Shown piece after piece: positions 49,464-60,101 of a stretch of 64,000 nucleotides of DNA. The stretch covers positions 4,622,560 through 4,686,559 of the forward strand of contig NC_056045.1 of the NCBI RefSeq assembly GCF_004379255.2, in the 5' to 3' direction. Source of the stretch: Salvia splendens (Eukaryota > Streptophyta > Magnoliopsida > Lamiales > Lamiaceae). Numbering within the stretch: the stretch's first letter is position 1; every line of letters starts with the position of its first letter. The position numbers and the translations under genes are program-made. A model generated the notes under the pieces. That model searched no databases. It saw nothing but the letters and a program-made list of their open reading frames with translations, and was not told where the DNA came from.

Positions 49464-50577
49464 TAATTCGTTTCATGTTCTGTGGAAAATAGATAGCTTA
49501 GGAATATTGAATATGTGACTTTGTAATATGCTAATTGAAGCAAACTTTACTTTTTTGTGTTAATGATGATATGGATTTCTGATTCTTGCATTGATGAATC
49601 GAAGATTATTGTTGAATTTCGATCTAATCTGTGGAATAATTACAGTTTTTTGATGATTAATTTCAAACTGATAGATATGTAATTACAATCTCTTTGTTCT
49701 TGACAAACTGATAATGAATCACAATCGCTTTATTCTTGACAAGTAGGCAACTCCATTGCAGTTTTATAGTTAAAAACCATGATTTCTCCATTGCTCTCTA
49801 CAAAGATGCCTTAGTGAGAGAGCAAGAGTGCTTGTGCACGAGCTCTAAGGGCATGTGCACCCTAGTGGCATGCGTGCATAAGGTGTTAAGTACGAAGATG
49901 ACGCAGTGAATGGAAGTGAGATAGACTGGATTCTAAAACAAAAATCCAGCTTTGGAGATGAAATATCTACTTAAACGAAGCAACACGCACGCAAGAAAAC
50001 GTGGAACAGTAATGGACAAAAACTGAAACGACTAACACTGGAAACAATATATACGAAGGTAGAACTGCTTGAATGTGCAATGTAAAGATCGAAAAATCAA
50101 TATTGAGGCATTGGTTGAGGGAAGTATCGTGGCTTTCTTTCTGATAACCAAGATCAGTTGCTGATTTGAGTGCTCTCCCGTAGGTTTGTTTCATTGCTTC
50201 CTACAAATGCAAATCATTTATGTCATGGATGCATAGAGGGACGTAACAAAGTATAAGTGTCCCCAACTTGGTAGCAATAGTGCCAAGAAAAGGTTTAATT
50301 GCATTGGGTGTTACCTGAATTTAAAATCTTCAGTTGGCCAATTCTAGTTGTGCTCTTTTAGTTCAAATCTTCAGGTGACCAATTTAAGGTACACTCTTTT
50401 AGACACGAAAAGGATGAAATTGCATCATCTAATTTCGTGAATACAATTTTTGCAACAATCTATATTTCTAGAGTTAAAAGGCATAAAGGGAAACCTAGAT
50501 TTTGCATTAAAATCCGTGTCGGTTTTAATAATGAATCAGTTAAGGAAAGTCTCCTTACTTGGCTTTCTTTTTGATAA

Positions 50578-51256
50578 GGCCATCCACAATAGGAATAGCC
50601 TAACCACAAACTTCTCCTGCCACATCATCAACACTAGAAATCCTCCTGCCACATCATCAAAACAAGCAAATAGTTCAGCCATAGCCTAGCCACATCACTC
50701 AAAATTATATAAAACAAATAATTAACAATCACACAAAATACGGAATTAAATTTACCACACACATACGGGAAAATTCATTAATAATATTAAAATTTTAAAA
50801 AGTACATTAATTAAAAAAATACACTTCATTAAAATTAAAATAACATTACAACATCCTCATTAATGAGTTTGTCCGACATCGAAAGTGGAATATAAAACAT
50901 TCAAGGATGTCTCTATAAAAGAGAAACAACCAAGAATGAGTTTGTCCCACATCGAAAGTGGAATATAAAACATTCAAGGATGTCTCTATAAAAGAGAAAC
51001 AACCAAGAATGAGTTTGTCCCACATCGAAAGTGGAACATAAAACATTCAAGGATGTCTCTATAAAAGAGAAACAACCAAGAATGAGTTTGTCCCACATCG
51101 AAAGTGGAACATAAACCATTCAAGCGCACCGCCTAGCTCCGTGAAACCGCCGAGCGCTCGGCGGTTTTTAGTTCCGGAAACCGCTAGGCGGTTGCAATAG
51201 ATCGCCTAGCGCCGGCGCTCGGCTAAGCGGTGCGCTAGGCCCTATTGTGGATGCTC
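50578..51256. mobile_element. PIF/Harbinger-type MITE carrying a 73-bp tandem array
   Basis: The left end is GGCCATCCACAATAGG. The right end in reverse complement is GAGCATCCACAATAGG. TAA lies on both sides (50575-50577, 51257-51259). The element splits an exon whose unsplit copy lies at about 50130-50200, which confirms the borders. Inside are a 3.6-copy tandem array (50862-51124) and a GC-rich palindromic part (51144-51235). Confidence 0.88.
50862..51124 (-). repeat. 73-bp tandem array with snRNA-type USE and TATA motifs
   Basis: Units start at 50862, 50935, 51008 and 51081 (period exactly 73); the last is partial. Each unit holds GTCCCACATCG (first copy GTCCGACATCG), matching the plant snRNA upstream sequence element RTCCCACATCG. 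In the three full units CTATAAAAG follows, with 32 bp between USE and TATAAAA. This is close to the spacing known for Pol II-type plant snRNA promoters. The motifs read on the plus strand; the array is listed with the MITE. Similar GTCCCACATCG motifs also occur in dispersed plant repeats such as some TRIM and LTR ends, so function is open. Confidence 0.8.
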
Positions 51257-51259
51257 TAA

Positions 51260-52364
51260 TCAAAATTAGTTGCTGACTTGAGTGCTCTCTGGTATATTTG
51301 CTTCATTGCACCTAACATGAGGCGGACTGATATTATTAAATTGAAATGTTTTGCTAGCATTAATTAGACTTAACCTTATATATTGAGGTTAAAGGAAAAT
51401 GCTACAACAACAATGGTAGTAGAATTAAAGATTTGTGTTTATCACACCAACTAATTCAGTAGTAATAGAAGAAACAAATAGAGATCACAAAATGAATGTA
51501 GCTTCGTAAATAATCATACCAGCTGCTCGACTCACAAGTAAATCTAAACATTGGGACATCAAATATGAAGTCACTAGATTACATATCCATAGTCAATCAA
51601 TACCCAGTAAGCTAGTCGAGTTATAGCCAAATGCCAAGCGAAAGCAAGTCTGTTATATACCTGAGATTGTTATAGGAAGTGCACCATAAGCAAAAGCTCC
51701 TCTAGCATGGGCATCGATGTCTTTCCAGAACCACTAATTGCGCATCGCATCTGGGAGAAGAAACATGCTTTTAAAGATACTAATATGGTCAAGCTACATA
51801 CTTCTCTTACTCAACCAAGGCATATGCTAATACACATAGCATAACTCTCTTGAAACTAGAAGTTTTAAGTGTTTCAAGATCCGAAAAGAAATTTTCTTCC
51901 CCATTTGATAAGGTTATATATTTCTCACTCGATTTCCACAAGTAAAGGAGTTAGCAGGTATAAACATGCCAGTTACATTGAACGTAAAAGTAGTGTGGAT
52001 AAGGCCATGGACACCAGATAGTGATGGAGAAGAGGAGTTGAGGAAAAGCAAAAACATGTGATACAAATATGCATGATATTAAGCATGGTAAGCTTCCACA
52101 ATGTAATTGGTGAAGAGTTTCACCTTAGTCCTTTTAGTTCTCTATTCATGTCAGTAAATATAAGTTGAGTGAAGAGTAACTGTAACGTAATGCAACGAGC
52201 GAGAAGGTACTGTTACAAGCAAACTAAGAGTAAACAAAAAGAATAAGTGAGTGCTAAACACCAATCCATAGTTAGTAGCTTCGGTTGAGTCTATAGCCAG
52301 CCAGACATTAACATTTCTATAGTTTGGTCAACTCACACACGCAATGTAAAAATGTAATTCTATA
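51260..52364. other. Intergenic and fragment-bearing region
   Basis: Apart from the gene fragment exon at about 51660-51752, I see nothing that I can name. The region is AT-rich and ends at the Stowaway MITE at 52367. Confidence 0.5.
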
Positions 52365-52366
52365 TA

Positions 52367-52545
52367 CTCCCTCCGTCCCGCACTACTCGCACTTATTTCC
52401 TTTTTGGGCGTCCCAAGTTACTTGCACTCTTTCCATTTTTAGTAAAAAATTTCACCTACAGCCGTCATTTTTGACTTTCCTATACACTAATTCCTTAATC
52501 TCCGTGCCGAAAAGGAAATAAGCGAGTAGCCCGGGACGGAGGGAG
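52367..52545. mobile_element. Stowaway-type MITE, copy B
   Basis: Starts CTCCCTCCGTCCCGCACTAC and ends GCCCGGGACGGAGGGAG, TA on both sides, 179 bp. It differs from copy A (9680-9858) at about five positions. Confidence 0.92.
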
Positions 52546-52547
52546 TA

Positions 52548-54614
52548 TAATTTAAGTAATTACAGTAATATTAATTGATTAATATTTTAATAATCTTATA
52601 AAATAGAATGACTTATAAAAGTAGTCTATGAAATTTGCATGTTGCACTTTGATATCTATAGAAAAATATCACAAAATTTTTCAAAAATTTGTTTTTTTCT
52701 AGACACTTTAAATTTGGCCTAATAGTCTAATATAGAAAACGGTATATTAGTCTCAATTCATTCTTTCATTTTTTTGTCTCTCTCCTCTACTTTCTCTCTT
52801 TGATAGTATTTTTAATCAAAATAATTGTGTTAACTTTTTTTTAATCAGTAATCGTACTATTGGTTAATTATAATTTTCAAAATATTAATTACTAAGAGGA
52901 TTATGATTAATTAGATTGAGTTGATTAGATTAATTAAGAATCTAATTAATTATTCACTCATATGATGCTTTGTATAAGTTAAGCAAATATACTTATTTAT
53001 ACACTAATGTATTCATCTTTGCAAATAAAATAATATGGAAAATATTATACAATCTTGATAATATATATAGTCTAAACAACTTAAAGCACATTGAAATTAG
53101 AGTATAAAATAATCATTGCAAACTTTCAATTCTTGATCGAATCATTGTATAGCAGTATTTGTTATTTTTACAGGAATCATATAAAAATTTACTACTACCA
53201 TAGTTATTGATATCATAACATTTGTTCAGTAAAATTTGAAAAAAAATAATAAAAGAAAAATTATTTCAAAACAACAATCCTAAGTTAAATTATCTTTATA
53301 CAAATTATCTTAATAAATTTGATTAATAATCTATTCTACACGTTTGGTAGACTATAGGATATATTTGTTTTATTTTTTATGTTGTTTGATAGGATTTCAA
53401 AATAATAGAATAAAATAGGTAAATGACAATATTATCCTTTTAATTAACTTTCATAATAATTAGAGTTATTTTTAAAATTAGATAAAATGATGTGTTCTAG
53501 TCCCCATCTCCGTTATGCAGTCTCCTTCTCCATTGCTCCATTCTTTCAACTCTCAAGTCTCCATTACTCATTTCTAAATATAGTAAAGAAAACTGGGGCT
53601 CCTATTCGCGGACGGACTGAAATGGCAAAACAAGACTCTTATTCGCAGGCGGAGGGAGTACTCTGCATTGGTATATCAAAACACATTTTATTAGCCAAGT
53701 GATCCGAAGGTTTCAAGAATGCAATAATGAATGAGTTAGGCTGCAGAGAAATAGATCTTCTACTTCACTATTTATATTTTTAATAAGCAAAGTCCACCGA
53801 TCTCTACTTATTTAATAGAAGTCGTTGGGAATTTTAAATAATTTCGGATGATCAGTTGAAGACTTGAACTAATCTTACGTAGATTCATAGCCCAACATAT
53901 GTTAAACAAATCTTGAGACTCTTTTGCATGCGAGTATATCTCCTTAAAAAAATAGCACTCTATCATTTAATTAAATAAGTCAATAAACTAATTTATATAA
54001 AGACTATTCATAGCCTAACATATGCTACAGTCATTAAAATAATGTAAAGTAAATTTTCATGAAATTTAAAAGGATTATACGGATGTAGAGAACTGAAAAC
54101 AAGGGATATTTATGTAAAAAAAATATGTTAATATGAGAGTATATGTGTAAAAAAGAGATTTGTCAAGTTTTAAAATTGATGGTGATAAATAATCAGACCA
54201 TGGAGACCAGATTATTTATCTATAATATGAGAGTATATTATATCAGACCCATCATTAATCATAGGCTTTAAAAATAAATAATTTATACCACCAAATAATC
54301 AATAATGTAGAAATACCATTATCATGGCTATCAAACTATGCCAAAACATATTATAGTATATCCTGAATTTAATACTTCATGTAATATAACATAGCTATGT
54401 TATCATGGAGAATAAATCTTTTGGAATAAGTAGAAATTTTATTAATCAAACCTTTTGGAATAAGTAAAAATTTGACTATTATATTTTCTGTTAAAAAAAT
54501 TAACACAATTATTTAGTTTAAAAATTGCAGAGAGAAAAAAGACAAGAACATGATTTATGTTAGAAATAAATTTCCTCTTCCTGAAAAGAGATCAACTTAT
54601 TAACCTTATAATGG
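52548..54614. other. AT-rich intergenic region with MITE remnants
   Basis: No gene seen. A right end of a CTCCCTCCGTC-type MITE (ggcggagggagta, 53650-53662) lacks a clear partner. A short direct repeat of cttttggaataagta occurs at about 54418 and 54453. The rest is AT-rich. Confidence 0.5.
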
Positions 54615-54941
54615 CGTATTAGCAAAAAAAATAATCCCTTAATTTTTTATTATCATCTTATTTCTCTTTTTTATTCTCTTACGTTATCATTTCTTATTTT
54701 TTAGTGGGCTATAAATAAATCCCTCGATTTGCTCACTCCGCCGTTGATGTGTGTGTTCCAGTAGCCTTAGGTCAAGGCGGACTCCTCTCGATCTCGCATC
54801 GTCTACGACTCTACGCTTAGGTAACTTCTCTACTAATTTCTCCCAAATTCCTTGCTTCAATCATCGCAGCTCGATTGATTTCGTAGTTTCCCTCGATAGT
54901 TTAACTTTGTGTCATATGTTGTGTTTCTGCTGTTTACTAAG
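54615..54941 (+). pseudogene. Duplicate of SF3B6 promoter, 5'UTR exon and intron start
   Basis: The sequence aligns with 47745-48100: the upstream cttattatcatcttatttctc block, TATAAATA, the leader from cctcgatttgctcactccgc to acgcttag, the donor gtaact (54821), and intron sequence to tgctgtttacta. Differences are few. It is cut at 54941 by the Retand-type retrotransposon and resumes at 61918. No SF3B6 coding exon follows in the window. Confidence 0.9.
54710..54717 (+). promoter_or_regulatory. Duplicated SF3B6 TATA box
   Basis: TATAAATA with the same downstream leader as the SF3B6 promoter. It points into the Retand element and toward that element's antisense gene at 55942. Confidence 0.55.
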
Positions 54942-55603
54942 TGATGGTTTGGCGAATTTTTGATGGTGATGAATACAGGAAAATACAGATCACGACACAG
55001 AGATTTACGTGGTTCGATTTACTGAGGTAAATCTACGTCCACGGGAAGAAAAGTGGGCAGAGTTGTATTGCTTGATCTGTTTTCTACAGCTTACAATACA
55101 GACTTGCTATTTGATATTTGATCTCTCGAGAACTTAACCCTTCTTTATCTGATCTGAGTTCTATTTATACATTGAACTAAGATCGTGGCTTGCATCACCA
55201 CTAATGATGGTTGTGAATGTCGTGGAGGTCATGGAGATCCTGCATGGGTCCACTATCCTGCATGAGATCCTGCATGAGTCCACTATCTCTGTGCTTGATC
55301 CACTATCCTGCATGTGATCCTGCATGAGTTGACTATCTTCCAGTTCGGTCGAATACTGAGACCGAACTTCTGAACTATTGCCGAGCAGCTTTTGCCGATC
55401 TGAGAGTAGAGCTTGATTGGTCGGCTTTTACCGAGCTGTAGGCTGGAGCCGAACTCTTTGGTAATGCCGAACTGATTGGTTGGCTTTTACCGAGCTGTAG
55501 GCTGGGGCCGAACTCTTTGGTAATGCCGAACTGATACTCTTCCTTGGGCTTTGGGCTGATGGGCCGTCACTGCTATTGGGCTTGTTTAGTACGTACCCCA
55601 TCA
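54942..55603 (-). repeat. Retand-type 3' LTR
   Basis: 662 bp, almost identical to 61254-61912. It contains a short internal duplication of gagctgtaggctgg and ccgaactctttggtaatgcc. By orientation this is the 3' LTR. Confidence 0.93.
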
Positions 55604-55941
55604 CTACCCCCCCCGAAAAGCGAAGTGAATCACTTCGGCGAAGCGAGTCACTTCGGCATTCTGGATAAAGGTACGGGGGAGGCTGACGTCAGGGGACGTG
55701 CCTTGCGCGTGACTGCATTAAATGCGACAGTAAAATCCGGCCGTTGAATCCTGAAAAGGTGGGATTCGAAACGGTGCGATGATTTTGAAATCTTCTCCGA
55801 ATCTGATAAATACGTCCTTTCTTCATCAGTTGAACACTTTTGCTATTGCTTCTTCTGCAATCTCTCTTTTTTGCGTAAAAATTTCCTTCCGCTTTTGAGA
55901 ATTTCTTCAGAATTTCTTCAAACTTTCAAAGAGTAAGAACC

Positions 55942-57804
55942 ATGTCTTCTTCTTCTTCTTCTGAGTCAGGTAGCGGTAGGAAAGGGGATAAGGGGTCTTC
56001 TCGCCGGAAGGAATCCGGGGAGAAGACCGTAGAGTATTTTCACAGCATCTTGAGTAAGGATACTGTGATATCCTTACACGAAAAATATTTTTTTCCTGGG
56101 GGGAAGGTTGCGATTCCCGACGACCTTCATAGGGCTGACTCGCCGCCGGAGGGTTACGCCACCGTTTATGAAGCCGGCTTGGAATGCGGGCTTCGTTTCC
56201 CTCTTCCCCCTGCCTTTGTAGAGCTGCTAGATTTTTTTCAACTCCCTTTAGGTCAGGTGACTCCGAACTCTTGGAGGCACTTATCGGCCTTTGCTGCCGA
56301 ACTGCGTAGGCTAGACAAGGATCTGTCTCTGAGGGCAATCCTTAATTTTTTCCAGTTTAAGAGAAAAGGATCTTGGTTTTACTTGATCCCTTTACAGCCT
56401 TTTAGGGCCTTCTGCAAAACCAAGTGGCCAAAGTGGCAACATCGCTTCTTTTTTTATAATAGGACAGCGGCTCCGGGCTTTCCTTGGAGAGGGCCGAAGT
56501 CCGTGATTCCTCATCCTCGGTTAGAACCGTTGGACGAGCTCGAGGGCGAGCTCAATAAGATTCCTATGATTAGGAAGCAGTACCTGGAGTCTGAGCTCGT
56601 CAAGGGCGACTTCGTGTTCGACTCCTCGTATTCGGATGAAGAGACCGAGGGTGAGGAATTCTTTTTTGTGCCTTACTGCTTTTGTGGCGAAAACTAACTT
56701 TGCTTTCTTGCTTTTTGGCAGTGTATATGCTGAATAAGATTAGCCGCAAATCCTCCGAGCTTAAGGAGCCGGAGAAAGAGAAGGCTACCAGCTCGGCGCC
56801 TGATGCCGAGAAGAATCCGAAGAGGCAAAAGACCTCTTCGGATCCAAAGAAGCCGGAGTCGACTTCGGCAAGTAGGAAGGGGAAGACCCAGAAGCCCCCG
56901 AGAGCGCCAGAGAAAGACGTGGTCTTGGCGCCTCCTTCGGAACATATCTGTGAGCCCTTTTTATGGCCCACGGACTTCGCCGAGGTGAATTCTCTTCTTG
57001 ATTTTCTGGCCTTGCTTTTTTCTTGTATTTTTTGTGGCCCCTCTGTTGACTTTTTGCTTTTTCCATTTTCAGAGGAACGATATGCTCTCCAAGCTCGTCG
57101 CCGTTGAACTCTCCAAAGCGTCCAACGACTATGCTGAGATGCAGAGGAAGTTGGCGGCTGCTTGTCACCGGGCCGAGCAGGCTGAGGCAAACTTTGAGAA
57201 AGCCAGAGCTGCTAGGATTTCGGCCCAGGATGAAGCTCAGTTTGCCAAAAACCAGCTCGTCATCCAGCGAGAGCAGACGAAACGGAGGGATGCTGCCGCC
57301 GTGGTTGCCCAAGGAGAGGCTCTCCGTGCTTTCGCGGAGAAACTCTTTCTGAGCAACCAATTTTCAGCCTTTGTCGGTGATCTGCTGAAACTGATGACCG
57401 ATAAAGCCGAGCAGGGTCCCGAAGTCATCCTGCCGCTGTACGGCCGAGAGATAGCAGCTCGGCTTCAGAGTCTGCCGGTGCTTGAGGAGCTTGCTTCGTC
57501 CTCGGTCCTGCTTTCTGCAGACCAAGTTCGTAGTTGCCGAGCTGACCGCGATGAGAACATGGAGGCTATCTTTGCCTCCATAGGGTCAGTTTCACCCGCT
57601 CCAATTTTCCATGGAGAGGGTGAGACCGAGCAGCATGAGCGGCAGACCGGCGATGAGCAGGCCGAGCAGGAGGCGCAGCAGATCGGCTACGGTGGCGCCG
57701 AGCAGGCTGGGGAGAGCAGGGAGGCCGAGGCTGAAGCTGAAGTAGACAAGGAGAAGGAAGCTGAACCTCACCGAGAAGGCGGAGACGAAGCTGGCGGAGT
57801 ATGA
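55942..57804 (+). CDS. Antisense gene of the Retand element (Transposase_28-like)
   Basis: Three exons with GT-AG borders keep one frame: 55942-56650, 56722-56984 and 57073-57804, 567 codons. The first exon starts MSSSSSSESGSGRKG and carries a domain like the plant 'putative gypsy type transposon' family (Pfam Transposase_28). Visible parts are GGKVAIPDDLHRADSPPEGY, ECGLRFPLPPAFVELLDFFQ and LTPNSWRHL-type text (QVTPNSWRHLSAFAAELRR). The second exon is Lys/Ser-rich and basic. The third is a long coiled coil (EMQRKLAAACHRAEQAEANF). Extra antisense genes before the 3' LTR are known in Tat-lineage elements such as Retand and Grande. Their function is unknown. An alternative splice, 57798 to 58029, would join it in frame to the ORF ending at 58784. 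Confidence 0.75.
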
Positions 57805-58028
57805 TTTCGTCTCCCTTCTCTTAGTTTAGTTTCTTCCTTCTTGTAAAACGGCCTTGAAGCCCTTGTGTAGAAAAATTTTTTTTCTTATGAATGAAAAAAT
57901 TCTTCTTTCTGCTCTTGTGTCTTCGTATAGCCTTTCGTACTCTCTTTTACTCCTGTTGTGGTTTACTACCTGCTCAGTAATCTGAAATGCCGAACTGACA
58001 TAGCTGCTCTATATTCTGAACTCTTAAG

Positions 58029-58784
58029 GAGCTGGAGGTACTTCACTGGAAGCGGCTGTACTCTTCGGCTTTAGACGAAGCTGAGAAAAGAGCCATAGCT
58101 GACCAGGTGAAGAATGACGAACTCTTGGCTCGTTCAGTGAAGCTGGAGGCCGACAATAAGGACTTAGAGTCCGAAAAGAAAGATCTGGAGGCCGAGCTGA
58201 ATACCGCCGTCGCTGAGAGGACTGCGTATGAGGATTTCATCTGCAGGCGCGGGGGAATGACCATCTCTGAAGTTCAGGAACGAGTTGACGAATTGTGGGA
58301 GGAATATCATGTACTCCGGAGGAACAATGCGCTGGAGAGCTCGGTTTGCCAACAAGTCGTGAATTCATTGCGGCGCTATGCTTCTCGGTACGACATCATT
58401 CTTTCCCGGCGTCCTTCAATCGAGAGATTCCTTAGGCATTTCCCGCCAACAGATGCTCGCACTCCAGCTCAAACTTCTGATTCACTTGCTCAAAATCCTA
58501 CTCCAAGTCAGCAACGAACTCAGGAACAACCGGAGACGTCAAGTCGAAGACGGACTGAAGTTCGCAGAGGAGCGGTGACTATGAGTGAGCAAGATCGGCA
58601 AATGATTCGTGAAGAGACTCTTCGCCGCCGAGGTGCTAGAGCTTCTCGGGCTCAGGGAAGAGGCGGCAGGTCGATCAGAGCATCTCGTCAACCTGCTTAT
58701 TCTTCAGCTGCCCGGAACGCCCGAACTCGGCTTCATGGGGATTTTGTGAATAGGTGGCTCAACTTTAGCAACCCTGGACAGTAG
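58029..58784 (+). CDS. Second part of the antisense gene (coiled coil)
   Basis: 252 codons are open from an AG acceptor (58027-58028) to TAG at 58784. There is no good ATG near the start, so this is more likely an exon than a gene. Residues KDLESEKKDLEAELNTAVAE form a coiled coil. Then come SEVQERVDELWEEYHVLRRN and a Gln/Arg-rich tail (RRRGARASRAQGRGGRSIRA). Joined to exon 3 of the gene at 55942 by using the donor at 57799, the frame stays open for 817 residues in total. This join is my inference from splice signals and phase. Confidence 0.55.
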   Translation, partial: ELEVLHWKRLYSSALDEAEKRAIADQVKNDELLARSVKLEADNKDLESEKKDLEAELNTAVAERTAYEDFICRRGGMTISEVQERVDELWEEYHVLRRNNALESSVCQQVVNSLRRYASRYDIILSRRPSIERFLRHFPPTDARTPAQTSDSLAQNPTPSQQRTQEQPETSSRRRTEVRRGAVTMSEQDRQMIREETLRRRGARASRAQGRGGRSIRASRQPAYSSAARNARTRLHGDFVNRWLNFSNPGQ

Positions 58785-58921
58785 AATAGTCCTTTGTAAT
58801 AGCGTAACGCCATTTTGTAGGGTAGCGGAGTTGTATGCCGAACAAGATTTAATAAATGAAATTTTCATTTCGCTTCTAACACTGCGTATTAACAGCTCAG
58901 CGAAATAATTTCATCGTACTT

Positions 58922-59081
58922 GTCCTCGGTCTTATGAAGTAAACTTCTTTGACCGGACTTGGTCCTCGGTCTTTATGAAATAAACTTCTTTGACCGGACT
59001 CGTCTTTGGTCTTTATGAAGTAAACTTCTTTGACCGGACTCGTCTTTGGTCTTATGAAGTAAATTTCTTTGACCGGACTAA
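58922..59081. repeat. Four-copy 40-bp tandem repeat
   Basis: Units start with gtcctcggtc or gtctttggtc at 58922, 58962, 59002 and 59042, spaced exactly 40 bp. All share atgaagtaaacttctttgac and cggact with small changes. It lies between the antisense gene and the pol remnant. Confidence 0.9.
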
Positions 59082-59087
59082 GCTTGT

Positions 59088-59367
59088 GTCCTAATTTGGC
59101 GAGTTTTATCGCTTGGATCGGACTTTCCCTTGTCCTAATTCGGCGAGTTTTATCGCGTGGATCGGACTTTCCCTTTGTTGCAGTTCGTTTCAGACGAACT
59201 GCTTGTTTCTTAAGCCGAATTGTGGTCTTGTATCCTCCTTAGAAGCTTGGACTCACAATCGTTGGCTTATTGTTGCAGTTCGTTTCAGACGAACTGCTTG
59301 TTTTTTAAGCTGAATTGTGGTCTTGTATCCTCCTTAGAAGCTTGGACTCACAATCGTTGGCTTATAT
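59088..59367. repeat. Two further tandem pairs (44 bp and 95 bp)
   Basis: A 44-bp unit (gtcctaattcggcgagtttt) occurs at 59088 and 59132. A 95-bp unit (gttgcagttcgtttcagacg) occurs at 59177 and 59272. Both pairs are nearly identical. Confidence 0.88.
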
Positions 59368-59544
59368 ATGTTCTAAAAAGGGGATCAGCCTTTGAAGAAC
59401 AAGATACCTCAGTAACATTTGTAAGAGACGACACGCACATAGACAGACAAAACGTACAGACAAACAAAACGCACATAGACAAACAAAGCAAGCACATACC
59501 CCTAGGACCGAACTAGACACAAGACTGACTGACCGGACTGTCTC

Positions 59545-59919
59545 TTACAAATGGAACTTGTTGAGGTTGGAAATGTACCATGTTCGGGGTGCTTGTTCTC
59601 CTGACATGTGAGTCAATTTGTAAGACCCTTTGCCGAGGACTTCTGACACCCGATATGGACCTTCCCATGTGGGTTCGAGTTTGCCCAGCTTTTCTGCTCG
59701 GCTTACTTCGTTGTTTCTCAAGACGAGATCTCCCACTTGAAATTGCAGCTTTTTCACCCTTTGGTTATAATACCGGGCTACTTGCTCCTTGTACTTGGCT
59801 GCTTTTATGCAGGCCAATTCTCCTCTTTCTTCGGCCAGATCTAGTTCGGCTCTCAGTCCGTCCTCATTCAGTTCTGCTGAGAAATTAAAGAGTTCAGGGA
59901 CTGGGTATGCCGATCTCAA
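59545..59919 (-). pseudogene. C-terminal end of Retand-type integrase
   Basis: The frame includes LAEERGELACIKAAKYKEQV, VARYYNQRVK, LQFQVGDLVLRNNEV and GPYRVSEVLGKGSYKL, ending SNLNKFHL. This is the region after the integrase core in gypsy pol (GPY/F-type module with WEGPY). Upstream, VYGTEAVIPVEIGIPSP lies in another frame near 59950, so a frameshift separates them. All of pol before that is missing, so no active enzyme can be made. Confidence 0.85.
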
Positions 59920-60101
59920 CCGGAATCACGGCTTCAGTGCCGTACACCATCGAGTTCGGCTCCGGTGTGACTTCGGTCATTTCGCCTGCCTCTGACTCCG
60001 GCTGCTGTGATTGCTATGCTTGATGGTGCCGATCTGATTGCTCGGCACTTTTAAGCGCAATCTGCAAACACTTGCTCTTTTTTGATCACCTCGGATGACC
60101 G

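Larger units (their letters stand above)
50050..51765 (-). pseudogene. Decayed gene fragment with a duplicated exon
   Basis: I do not recognise the family. Reading leftwards, an exon after an AG acceptor (about 51752) gives WFWKDIDAHARGAFAYGALP and ends at a GT donor at about 51660; an in-frame TAG lies before WFW. The next exon (acceptor near 51315) gives GAMKQIYQRALKSATNFD and is split by the MITE at 50578-51256. It resumes with YQKESQ at 50577. A second, better copy of this exon (acceptor near 50203) gives EAMKQTYGRALKSATDLGYQ and continues about 30 residues. Splice signals are kept, so this is not a processed copy. The duplicated exon could mark two paralogues or an internal duplication. 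Confidence 0.6.

Noticed and set aside
49967..50194. A 75-codon minus-strand ORF as an intact small gene
   Set aside because: Only its first 35 or so codons match the duplicated exon. An AG acceptor lies just upstream, so it is part of a decayed multi-exon gene.
50862..51124. snRNA genes at the USE/TATA array
   Set aside because: No U1, U2, U4, U5 or U6 body sequence follows any unit at the expected distance; only promoter-like motifs are present.
55907..57360. Minus-strand ORFs opposite the Retand antisense gene
   Set aside because: The plus-strand exons have splice sites, a family-like domain and a coiled coil; the opposite frames look like shadows. The element's own coding strand is minus, so this was checked with care.
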